From the NCBI RefSeq assembly GCF_012726205.1, contig NZ_JAASAE010000011.1, positions 1-64,000 of the forward strand: a stretch of 64,000 nt of DNA, read 5' to 3'. The notes under the pieces were generated by a model that saw only the letters and a list, made by a program, of their open reading frames with translations, was not told where the DNA came from and searched no databases. This stretch comes from Rhodococcus sp. HNM0569 (GTDB lineage: Bacteria > Actinomycetota > Actinomycetes > Mycobacteriales > Mycobacteriaceae). Shown piece by piece: positions 57,928-64,000 of this stretch. A program made the position numbers and the translations under genes. How positions within the stretch are numbered: position 1 is the first letter of the stretch; every line of letters begins with the position of its first letter.

Positions 57928-59304
57928 ATGGCCGACTCTTCCGGACCGGGCGACTCCGGAGCCGGCAGCGGTTCCGGACGCGAAGACCCACGCCCGGACG
58001 AGCGGCCGCGTAGGCCGCAGCCGGACGAGCGTGCACGGCCGTATGTCCAGCCGCCGCCCGGCCCGAACCCGTTCGCGCCGCCGGCCTGGAATCGGCAGGA
58101 TGCTCCGCCGCAGCAGCCGGCACCGCCACCGCCACCACCACCGCAGACGCCGCCTCCGGCGCAGGGGCGACCGGCGCCGACCCAGCAGCCTCCTGGGCCC
58201 CCGCGCCCGGCCGCACCGCAGGGCGAGGCCACGCCGTCCCAGCAGTACCCGCCGCCCAGCCCGCAGCAGCCGCACCAGGCGCGGCAACCCTGGCCGCCGC
58301 CCGTCGACGAACCGGTCACAGATCCCGCCGAGCACGCGTACGACGGCGAACGATCGCAGTACACCGTGTCGTCCCGCGACCTGCCCTCGTCGCTGCTGCT
58401 GAAGAAGGCGAAGCCGGCGCCCACGAAGGGCTGGCGCAAGGCGATCTACCGCATCACCGGCCGACGGCTCAACCTCGGCAACAGCCGCAAGGAACAGCAC
58501 CGGCTCGACCTCGTGAGCGAGGTCGACGCGCCGCTGCACGGGTGCTACAAGATCGCGCTGCTGAGCCTCAAAGGCGGTGTCGGCAAGACCACGATCACCG
58601 CGACCCTCGGGTCGACCTTCGCCACGCTGCGCGGCGACCGCGTGATCGCCGTCGATGCCAATCCCGATCGCGGCACACTGAGCCAGAAGATTCCGCTCGA
58701 GACCCCCGCGACGGTGCGCAACCTGCTCCGCGACGCCAAGACGATCGAGAAGTACAGCGACGTCAGGAGCTACACCTCGCAGTCGCGGCACCGGCTCGAG
58801 GTGCTCGCGTCCGACAGCGATCCCGCCGTGTCCGAGGCGTTCAGCGGCGACGACTACGCGCGGGCCGTCGCGCTGCTCGAGAAGTTCTACAGCATCGTGC
58901 TCACCGACTGCGGCACCGGACTGATGCACTCGGCGATGTCGTCGGTGCTGCACGAGGCGGACGCGATCGTCGTGGTCAGCTCGGGCTCGGTCGACGGTGT
59001 GCGCAGCGCGTCCGCGACGATGGACTGGCTCGACGCGCACGGTTACCGCGATCTCGTCGCGAAATCGGTCGCCGTGGTCAATGCGGTGCGTCCGCGCTCG
59101 GGGAAGGTCGACCTGCCGAAGGTCGTCGAGCACTTCGAGCAACGGTGCCGCGCCGTGTGCCTGATTCCGTTCGATCCGCATCTCGAGGAAGGCGCGGAGA
59201 TCGAACTCGAGCGGTTGCGGCCCAAGACTCGTCACGCGCTGCTCGAACTCGCAGCCGCCGTGGCGGGCGACTTCTCAGCGCCGGGCGCGTTCTCCAAGCA
59301 GTAG
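57928..59304 (+). CDS. ParA/MinD-like ATPase with proline-rich N-terminus (Rv0530-like)
   Basis: A 458-aa protein. Residues 1-150 are Pro/Gln-rich with poly-proline runs (PPQQPAPPPPPPPQTPPP) and probably disordered; the rest is a P-loop ATPase of the SIMIBI class with the deviant Walker A LKGGVGKTT near 214-222. Such proteins position complexes or regulate secretion (EspI-like proteins of type VII systems have this layout). ATG 57928 has AAGGGAGG 7 nt upstream. No ESX gene is close, so the partner is unknown. Ends at a strong hairpin. Confidence 0.87.
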   Translation: MADSSGPGDSGAGSGSGREDPRPDERPRRPQPDERARPYVQPPPGPNPFAPPAWNRQDAPPQQPAPPPPPPPQTPPPAQGRPAPTQQPPGPPRPAAPQGEATPSQQYPPPSPQQPHQARQPWPPPVDEPVTDPAEHAYDGERSQYTVSSRDLPSSLLLKKAKPAPTKGWRKAIYRITGRRLNLGNSRKEQHRLDLVSEVDAPLHGCYKIALLSLKGGVGKTTITATLGSTFATLRGDRVIAVDANPDRGTLSQKIPLETPATVRNLLRDAKTIEKYSDVRSYTSQSRHRLEVLASDSDPAVSEAFSGDDYARAVALLEKFYSIVLTDCGTGLMHSAMSSVLHEADAIVVVSSGSVDGVRSASATMDWLDAHGYRDLVAKSVAVVNAVRPRSGKVDLPKVVEHFEQRCRAVCLIPFDPHLEEGAEIELERLRPKTRHALLELAAAVAGDFSAPGAFSKQ

Positions 59305-59318
59305 CGACCCCACACGCG

Positions 59319-59354
59319 ACGACGGCGGAGACCCGGGTGGGTCTCCGCCGTCGT
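59319..59354. terminator. Strong bidirectional hairpin terminator
   Basis: Perfect 16-bp inverted repeat, ACGACGGCGGAGACCC (59319-59334) and GGGTCTCCGCCGTCGT (59339-59354), 4-nt loop. Lies between the stop codons of the ATPase gene and the convergent small membrane gene. Confidence 0.82.
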
Positions 59355-59383
59355 GACGAACGGTGATTCGGTGGCTCAGCGGT

Positions 59384-59587
59384 TCAGTCGGTTTCGGGAG
59401 TGCCCGAGTCGCCTCGCTCGTCCGTGCGTCGCCGCTGCGTGTCGCGAGTGACGCGCCACAGGAACTCGGCGTCGTCGTCCGGGCCCTTGACCCGCGGCGG
59501 CACCGTGGACGACGGGCGCGGCCCGAACGCCTTCCACAGCAGTACGAGCACGGTCACCAGACCGATCAGGGCCAGCAGGTAGAGCAC
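59384..59587 (-). CDS. Small membrane protein, single helix
   Basis: A 67-aa protein: an N-terminal transmembrane helix (LYLLALIGLVTVLVLLWKAF, residues 2-21) followed by a charged cytoplasmic tail (DDDAEFLWRVTRDTQRRRTDERGD). GTG 59587 has AGGAGG 6 nt upstream, an excellent site that fixes the start. Same strand as bldC, 133 bp downstream of it, across a tandem repeat. Function unknown; conserved in related genomes is expected but untested. Confidence 0.75.
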   Translation of the reverse strand: MLYLLALIGLVTVLVLLWKAFGPRPSSTVPPRVKGPDDDAEFLWRVTRDTQRRRTDERGDSGTPETD

Positions 59588-59680
59588 CCTGCACCTCCTC
59601 GCGCGACGGGACGCGGTACAGCACGAGGGTAACGCACCGGGGCACGGGCGTTCGTGGTCGTTTCGTCAGGGCAGGCCGAC

Positions 59681-59732
59681 GGACCACGGTGTGGTCAGGG
59701 CCGAGCGGACCACGGTGTGGTCAGGGCCGAGC
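59681..59732. repeat. Perfect 26-bp tandem duplication at the 3' end of bldC
   Basis: GGACCACGGTGTGGTC followed by AGGGCCGAGC, at 59681-59706 and again at 59707-59732 without mismatch. The second copy includes the last codons and stop of bldC. Each copy holds a GACCAC-GGT-GTGGTC hairpin, so the pair may act as a double terminator. Confidence 0.8.
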
Positions 59733-59933
59733 GGCCTCGGTGGTGAGGGAGCGGAGCAGCTGCATGACCTCGGCCTCGCGGAACCGGCGGTGGCCACCGG
59801 GCGTGCGCAGCGATCCGAGTCGGCCCGCGTGTGCCCATCGCGTGACGGTCTTGGGGTCGACGTGGAACAGCGCAGCCACCTGGCCAGGGGTCATCAGGGC
59901 ATCGTTCTGTCCGTTGTAGGCGGGAGCGCTCAC
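59721..59933 (-). CDS. bldC: BldC-type MerR-like transcriptional regulator
   Basis: A 70-aa single-domain MerR-like DNA-binding protein (MTPGQVAALFHVDPKTVTRW at residues 14-33, then AHAGRLGSLRTPGGHRRFRE), closely matching Streptomyces BldC in its core; BldC controls entry into development and binds direct repeats as head-to-tail multimers. GTG 59933 has GGAGG 7 nt upstream and is preferred over GTG/ATG codons to 60002. 22-bp direct repeats lie 142 bp upstream. In non-sporulating relatives its role is unclear. Confidence 0.9.
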   Translation of the reverse strand: MSAPAYNGQNDALMTPGQVAALFHVDPKTVTRWAHAGRLGSLRTPGGHRRFREAEVMQLLRSLTTEAARP

Positions 59934-60074
59934 TTCGTGTCCTCCGAATCTCGCCGCCGGCGCGCGGGCCGACGTGTGCATCCAAACTGTGCTCCCGACC
60001 ATCGTGGCACCGAGACCCCTGGTTACTCGACTTGTCTAATGTTGGTAAAGGGGAGGTAATGGACAAACTGGACA

Positions 60075-60140
60075 GGAAGAGCAGATCGGCTGGACAGGCA
60101 GTGCAGATCGGCTGGACAGGCAGTGCAGATCGGCTGGACA
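60075..60140. repeat. Three 22-bp direct repeats between bldC and the DUF4229 gene
   Basis: Units at 60075-60096, 60097-60118 and 60119-60140 share GCAGATCGGCTGGACA; units 2 and 3 are identical, unit 1 differs in its first six bases. A further half copy CTGGACA precedes them at 60068-60074. The two-turn period places every unit on the same DNA face. They lie in the divergent region and may be a multimeric regulator site. Confidence 0.75.
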
Positions 60141-60195
60141 GTGGGCTGTCGGGCGAGGCGCGGGGCCGCGGCGCGTCGACAGGTACCCTGGTCAC

Positions 60196-60546
60196 GTGAG
60201 TGAGTCGCCCGATCGTCAGTCCCGTTCCGCCACGAACAGCCCGGACGGGCAGCCCGTCACCAAGGGGCGGCTCGCAGGCGACCTGGCCCTCTACACGCTG
60301 GCGCGCCTGCTGCTCGTCGTGGTGATCGCGGCAGTCATTCTGTTCGGTGGCCGTGCCGTGGGCGTCGAGGTGCCGCTCCTCGTGGGTGCGATCTTCGCCG
60401 TCCTCATCGCGATGCCGCTGTCGCTCGTGCTGTTCTCGTCGCTGCGCCGTCGCGTCAACACCGCGATCGCCGGCTTCGACGCGCAGCGCCGCGCGGACCG
60501 CGAGCAGCTGCACGCGCGTCTGCGCGACCCGGGCGATCGCAAGTGA
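60196..60546 (+). CDS. DUF4229 domain-containing membrane protein
   Basis: A 116-aa protein with two transmembrane helices (about residues 31-50 and 56-78) and a basic C-terminal tail ([31 protein letters not shown]). This matches the actinobacterial DUF4229 family. GTG 60196 was chosen because no earlier start with a ribosome-binding site is seen. Overlaps the next gene by 4 nt. Function unknown. Confidence 0.82.
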   Translation: MSESPDRQSRSATNSPDGQPVTKGRLAGDLALYTLARLLLVVVIAAVILFGGRAVGVEVPLLVGAIFAVLIAMPLSLVLFSSLRRRVNTAIAGFDAQRRADREQLHARLRDPGDRK

Positions 60547-61640
60547 GCTCGGCGCCGGAGGTCGTCGACCACAGCGCACCGCGCGACTGGGTCGACAACG
60601 CGGTCCGGCTGATCAACGCCGACGCGCAGCGCAGCGCCGACACCCACCTGTTGCGGTACCCGCTGCCCGACGAGTGGGGCATCCAGCTCTACCTCAAGGA
60701 CGAGTCGACGCACATCACAGGCAGCCTCAAGCATCGGCTCGCACGCTCGCTGTTCCTGTACTCGATCTGCAACGGATGGATCACCGAAGGCACACCGGTC
60801 ATCGAGGCCTCGTCGGGTTCGACCGCAGTCAGCGAGGCGTACTTCGCGAAGCTGCTCGGGCTCGAGTTCGTCGCGGTGATGCCGCGCAGCACGAGCCGGG
60901 CGAAGATCGCGCTCATCGAGGCGCAGGGCGGCCGGTGCCACTTCATCGACCGCCCGCCCGAGATCTACACCGAGGCGCGCAGGCTCGCCGACGAGACCGG
61001 TGGTCACTATCTCGACCAGTTCACGCACGCCGAACGCGCGACGGACTGGCGCGGCAACAACAACATCGCCGAGTCGATCTTCCAGCAGATGCAGCAGGAA
61101 GCACATCCCGTGCCGGAGTGGCTCGTGATGAGCGCGGGCACCGGCGGCACCAGCGCGACGCTCGGCCGCTACATCCGCTACCGGCGTCATGCCACACGGC
61201 TGCTCGTCGTCGATCCCGAGAACTCGGCCTTTCTGGGCGGCTACGAGACCGGTTCGGCCGACTACGCGACGGGCATGCCGTCGCGCATCGAAGGCATCGG
61301 CCGTCCCCGCGTGGAACCGTCGTTCATCGGTCAGGTCATCGACCGCATGATGCGGGTGCCCGATGCGGCGTCGATCGCCGCGATGAGGCACACCGCGAAT
61401 GCACTCGGCCGCAAGGTCGGCGGCTCGACCGGCACCAACATGTGGGGTGCGTTCAGCGTGGTCGGCGAGATGCGCGCGCAGGGGCGCACGGGCAGTGTCG
61501 TGACGGTGCTGTGCGACGGCGGCGAGCGGTACGCCGACACCTACTACAACGACGACTGGGTCCGCGAGCAGGGGCTCGACCTGACCGACCCGAGCGCGAC
61601 TCTCGACGCATTCGTGGCGACGGGCCGCTGGAAGACCTGA
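60543..61640 (+). CDS. PLP-dependent cysteine synthase-family protein (Cds1-like)
   Basis: A 365-aa fold-type II PLP enzyme. The PLP Lys lies in [12 protein letters not shown] near residue 60, the Asn loop in [16 protein letters not shown] and the phosphate loop in [14 protein letters not shown]. The length and the motifs match the actinobacterial cysteine desulfhydrase Cds1 (Rv3684 in M. tuberculosis), which breaks cysteine to H2S, pyruvate and ammonia, rather than CysK/CysM. The location differs from that of M. tuberculosis. GTG 60543 overlaps the DUF4229 stop. Confidence 0.85.
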   Translation: MSSAPEVVDHSAPRDWVDNAVRLINADAQRSADTHLLRYPLPDEWGIQLYLKDESTHITGSLKHRLARSLFLYSICNGWITEGTPVIEASSGSTAVSEAYFAKLLGLEFVAVMPRSTSRAKIALIEAQGGRCHFIDRPPEIYTEARRLADETGGHYLDQFTHAERATDWRGNNNIAESIFQQMQQEAHPVPEWLVMSAGTGGTSATLGRYIRYRRHATRLLVVDPENSAFLGGYETGSADYATGMPSRIEGIGRPRVEPSFIGQVIDRMMRVPDAASIAAMRHTANALGRKVGGSTGTNMWGAFSVVGEMRAQGRTGSVVTVLCDGGERYADTYYNDDWVREQGLDLTDPSATLDAFVATGRWKT

Positions 61641-61643
61641 CGG

Positions 61644-62207
61644 TTACCCGGGCGGCGTCAGCTCGCGTTCGCGTCCGACCTCACCGGGGACGGCCACCGG
61701 GCGGGTCATGATCACGCGCGGCCAGAGCTCGGCGAGCCGTGACTCGCGTGCGCGTATCGCCTCGAGGCCCGGTGTGACGTCGGCGTCCGGCATCGTCGTG
61801 AACCCCAGCCTGCGGTAGTAGGGCGCATTCCACGGCACGTCGACGAATGTGGTGAGCGTGAGTCTGCGGATGCCCCGGCGTGCGGCCCACCGGCTCACGT
61901 GCTCGATCAGGCCTGCACCGAGCCCATGGTGGGCGTGATCGGGGTGGACCGACACCTGCTCGAGGTGCGCGCCGTCGTCGACGACGAACACGACCGCGTA
62001 CGCGACGGGCCGATCGCCTGCGACCCGGACGTCGGGGTGATCGTGCACCCACACGTGACCGTCGTGCATCGCGTGTGTGAACTCGGCGACGGTGGGTGGC
62101 GGATCGTCCGCCACCGCGTCCATCCCGAGGGCGCGAAAGGGTGAACCGGCAGCGACTTCGATGTCGCGGAGGGTGGAGATGTCCTTCGGTGTGGCCGGGC
62201 GGATCAC
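61644..62207 (-). CDS. GNAT family N-acetyltransferase
   Basis: A 187-aa acetyltransferase. The acetyl-CoA binding segment VSVHPDHAHHGLGAGLIEHV (Q/RxxGxG/A type) lies near residues 88-107, and the N-terminal MIRPATPKDISTLRDIE is typical. Substrate unknown. Convergent with the Cds1-like gene 3 bp away and divergent from the acyltransferase gene. GTG 62207. Confidence 0.86.
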   Translation of the reverse strand: MIRPATPKDISTLRDIEVAAGSPFRALGMDAVADDPPPTVAEFTHAMHDGHVWVHDHPDVRVAGDRPVAYAVVFVVDDGAHLEQVSVHPDHAHHGLGAGLIEHVSRWAARRGIRRLTLTTFVDVPWNAPYYRRLGFTTMPDADVTPGLEAIRARESRLAELWPRVIMTRPVAVPGEVGRERELTPPG

Positions 62208-62266
62208 TCGTCCGTTCTACCCGATTCGAGTGCCGACGTGCGAGAGCCCGGCGAAGATCCGGACCC

Positions 62267-62297
62267 TACGTTGTCGTAACCTACGAATCCGTAGGTT
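62267..62297. promoter_or_regulatory. Two overlapping TACG-N4-CGTA dyads (TetR-type operator)
   Basis: TACG-TTGT-CGTA (62267-62278) and the extended palindrome AACCTACG (62278-62285), AATC, CGTAGGTT (62290-62297), centres 15 bp apart. This spacing and symmetry are typical of TetR-family operators bound by two dimers. The sites lie 19 bp before the acyltransferase ATG. No TetR gene is in the window. Confidence 0.6.
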
Positions 62298-62315
62298 CAG
62301 GACGGAAGGTGGCTC

Positions 62316-63074
62316 ATGGCGGCGCGACCCGAGGTGACTCTCGACAACCAGGACGCGGTGTACGACTTCTACGCCGTGCACCGGCAGAACGTGCCGCTCG
62401 CGCGCGCCGCGTACGCACTGCTCGGGCGGCGGTTCCGGCCCCGCGTCGCGTACGCACCCGGCGCCGCCGCGGGCATCCGTGCGGCGCTGCAGGTGCACCG
62501 GCCGTTCGTCGTCGCGGTCAACCATCTGACCGAGAACGATCCGTACGTCCTGGCGGCGGCGGCCTGGCGCAGCGCACTGCGCCCGATCGTCGGCCGCACG
62601 CGTGTGCTCGCCAAGGACGAGCTCTTCCGTGAACCCGCACTGCGCAGGCGCATCGACCTGATGGGCGGCATCCCCGTCTTCCGCGGCAAGAACCACGGGA
62701 TGCGGGCCGTCGCGGATGCGGGGCGTCGCATGATGGATGTCGGGGCCGAACGGGTCGCGGCGGGCGACAGCCTCGCGATCTTCCCCGAAGGCACATGCAA
62801 TCTCGGCGATCCCGCGGTGCTCACCGACATCAACTCGGGCATCGGTCACATCGCGATGCGCGCCGCCAAGCGCGGTGCGACGCCGGTGCTGCTGTCGATC
62901 GGGCTCTCGTACGGACCCGAATCCGCGTACGGCCGCCCGCGCGAGGCGGTTCGCGAGGCGAGCGTGTTCCTCGGCGCGCCGCTGTTCGAGTTCGGCGCTC
63001 GACCGGCCGAGATCACCCGCACCGTCGCGGCCGATCTGCAAGCGGCGGTCGACGGGGCCGCCGCGCGGTGGTGA
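62316..63074 (+). CDS. 1-acyl-sn-glycerol-3-phosphate acyltransferase-like (PlsC) protein
   Basis: A 252-aa acyltransferase. The HX4D motif is VNHLTENDPYV near residues 68-78, the second block MGGIPVFRGKN and the third FPEGTCNLGDP near 156-166 are complete. It probably makes phosphatidic acid or acylates another lipid precursor; a second PlsC-type gene is at 37107. ATG 62316 follows GGAAGG. Dyads directly upstream suggest regulation by a lipid-responsive repressor. Confidence 0.88.
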   Translation: MAARPEVTLDNQDAVYDFYAVHRQNVPLARAAYALLGRRFRPRVAYAPGAAAGIRAALQVHRPFVVAVNHLTENDPYVLAAAAWRSALRPIVGRTRVLAKDELFREPALRRRIDLMGGIPVFRGKNHGMRAVADAGRRMMDVGAERVAAGDSLAIFPEGTCNLGDPAVLTDINSGIGHIAMRAAKRGATPVLLSIGLSYGPESAYGRPREAVREASVFLGAPLFEFGARPAEITRTVAADLQAAVDGAAARW

Positions 63075-63076
63075 GC

Positions 63077-63124
63077 GTGCGGGCCGCACTCTCGTTCGCC
63101 GTGTGGGCCGCACTCTCATTCGCC
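63077..63124. repeat. 24-bp tandem repeat, two units
   Basis: GTGCGGGCCGCACTCTCG TTCGCC at 63077-63100 and GTGTGGGCCGCACTCTCA TTCGCC at 63101-63124 differ at two positions. Each holds a short GTGCGGGCCGCAC-type dyad. It sits between the acyltransferase gene and the next membrane gene and may serve as terminator; origin unknown. Confidence 0.7.
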
Positions 63125-63156
63125 CAGCATGGTGCGCGTGTGCCAGCATGCACGCC

Positions 63157-63552
63157 ATGAGCTTCTTGATACGGCTGGTCATCAACGCGCTCGCGATCTG
63201 GCTCGCGTCGGCGTGGCTCGCGGGCATCCAGATCGCGACCACAGGTCAGGACGGCGGTGTTCAGGGCACCGGCGGCGACGTGCTCGTGTTGTTGTTCGTC
63301 GCGCTCGTCTTCACCGTGGTCAACGCGTTCGTCAAGCCGATCGTCAAGCTGCTGTCGTTCCCGCTGCTCATCGTCACGCTCGGGTTGTTCACGCTCGTGA
63401 TCAATGCGCTGATGCTCATGCTCACGGCGTGGATCTCGTCGCAGACCGAATACGGTCTTACCGTCGACGGGTTCTGGACCGCGGTGTGGGGCGCCCTCAT
63501 CATCTCGGTGGTCAACTTCGTGCTCAGCGCGCTGGTCCCGGACAAGAACTGA
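63157..63552 (+). CDS. Phage holin family 4-type small membrane protein
   Basis: A 131-aa protein with four transmembrane helices (about residues 3-22, 42-62, 68-90, 105-126) and the pattern NAFVKPIVKLLSFPLLIVTLGLFTLVINAL characteristic of the family called 'phage holin family protein' (YvlD-like). Despite the name these are chromosomal membrane proteins and no prophage is near. ATG 63157 gives the family N-terminus; ATG 63148 is an alternative. Function unknown. Confidence 0.85.
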   Translation: MSFLIRLVINALAIWLASAWLAGIQIATTGQDGGVQGTGGDVLVLLFVALVFTVVNAFVKPIVKLLSFPLLIVTLGLFTLVINALMLMLTAWISSQTEYGLTVDGFWTAVWGALIISVVNFVLSALVPDKN

Positions 63553-63568
63553 GGCCGGGGCCGGCGGC

Positions 63569-64000
63569 TCAGCCGACGGCCAGTGCGATGCCCGTCGCGG
63601 CGCCCCACACGAGCATCGCGAGGCCCGAGTCGCGTAGCGCGGGGATCAGTTCGAGTCCGTGCCTGCCGCCGCGCACCGGTGCGTTCGCGCGCCATGCGAA
63701 CGGCAACGCGAGCAGGCCGAGCAGGGCCCACGGGGTGCGCACGATCAGGACGAGGGTCGCGACGAACGGCACGCTCACGAGCGCCAGGTGCAGCATGCGC
63801 GTCTTCGCGTCGCCGATGCGCACCGCGAGTGTGCGCTTGCCGGTCTCGGTGTCGCTCGGGATGTCGCGGAGGTTGTTCGCGACCAGCACGGCGCACGAGA
63901 GCGCGCCGAGCGCGACGGCTGCGGCGAGTCCCGCCCAGTCGACCCGCTCGGCCTGCACGAACTGTGTGCCGAGCACCGCGACGAGGCCGAAGAACACGAA
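63569..64000 (-). CDS. menA: 1,4-dihydroxy-2-naphthoate polyprenyltransferase (partial)
   Basis: C-terminal 143 residues of a UbiA-family prenyltransferase; the gene continues beyond the right edge. The second Asp-rich motif [22 protein letters not shown] is diagnostic for MenA, which attaches the isoprenoid side chain in menaquinone synthesis. Helices follow at about 60-80, 85-105 and 122-140 of the visible part. Matches Rv0534c in gene order. Confidence 0.92.
   Translation of the reverse strand, partial: FVFFGLVAVLGTQFVQAERVDWAGLAAAVALGALSCAVLVANNLRDIPSDTETGKRTLAVRIGDAKTRMLHLALVSVPFVATLVLIVRTPWALLGLLALPFAWRANAPVRGGRHGLELIPALRDSGLAMLVWGAATGIALAVG

Noticed and set aside
60075-60140. A short CRISPR array
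   Set aside because: The 22-bp units are contiguous without spacers and no cas gene is present.
63157-63552. Phage holin as evidence of a prophage
   Set aside because: The family name is historical; neighbours are housekeeping genes and no phage genes are present.

Overview
This is a 64 kb stretch of a high-GC actinobacterial chromosome. Gene content and order point to the mycolic-acid lineage (Mycobacteriales), probably Rhodococcus or a close relative. From memory, the backbone follows the Mycobacterium tuberculosis interval Rv0484c to Rv0534c: SDR, ROK regulator, mshA, YbjN protein, gpmA, senX3-regX3, Rv0495c-like protein, ppx, Rv0497/0498/0499-like genes, proC, excisionase-type HTH protein, bS22, NAD epimerase, acyltransferase, SerB1-like HAD hydrolase, glutaredoxin, hemA-hemC-hemD-hemB, hemL, the cytochrome c maturation genes, a ParA-like ATPase and menA. 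Genus is an inference; no rRNA or other diagnostic marker is present.

Layout. 1-8.4 kb: an SDR and a TauD-type dioxygenase divergent from a Cys-rich leader peptide and a ROK regulator, then a PIG-L deacetylase, MFS transporter, alpha/beta hydrolase, mshA (mycothiol) and a YbjN protein. 8.5-25.3 kb is accessory relative to M. tuberculosis: an acyl-CoA ligase, a zinc-uptake locus of the AztABCD type with two Zur-like operators, a thiolase/thioesterase/acyl-CoA ligase module, a five-gene oligopeptide ABC transporter and a second MFS protein. 25.3-39.7 kb: gpmA, senX3-regX3, ppx and the conserved proC to glutaredoxin block, interrupted by a MerR-type regulator with a tandem palindromic operator. 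39.7-45.8 kb: rex-hemA-hemC-hemD-hemB behind a good Rex operator. 45.8-51.6 kb: a beta-lactamase-fold lipoprotein, a proline-rich anchored protein, several small membrane proteins (one of only 40 aa) and an acyl-CoA oxidase. 51.8-59.3 kb: hemL, a phosphoglycerate-mutase-family protein, and the System II cytochrome c genes tlpA-ccdA-resB-ccsB, then a ParA/MinD-like ATPase. 59.4-64 kb: bldC with adjacent 22-bp direct repeats, a DUF4229 protein, a Cds1-like PLP enzyme, a GNAT enzyme, an acyltransferase, a small membrane protein and the 3' part of menA.

How the genes work together. Haem synthesis under a redox sensor (Rex) sits next to the machinery that attaches haem to cytochrome c, giving a respiratory block. 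mshA and the ROK/TauD/Cys-leader region connect to sulphur and thiol metabolism. The azt locus handles zinc scarcity. Many genes overlap by 1-4 nt (ATGA or GTGA), so translational coupling is common, and several start codons lie 6-8 nt after a -10-like element, suggesting leaderless mRNAs. I saw no tRNA, rRNA, CRISPR array, insertion sequence or prophage. Notable non-coding signals are the Zur, Rex, MerR and TetR-like operators, the repeats by bldC, and a small family of dispersed GTGAGCACTT repeats. One small gene after aztC appears frameshifted.
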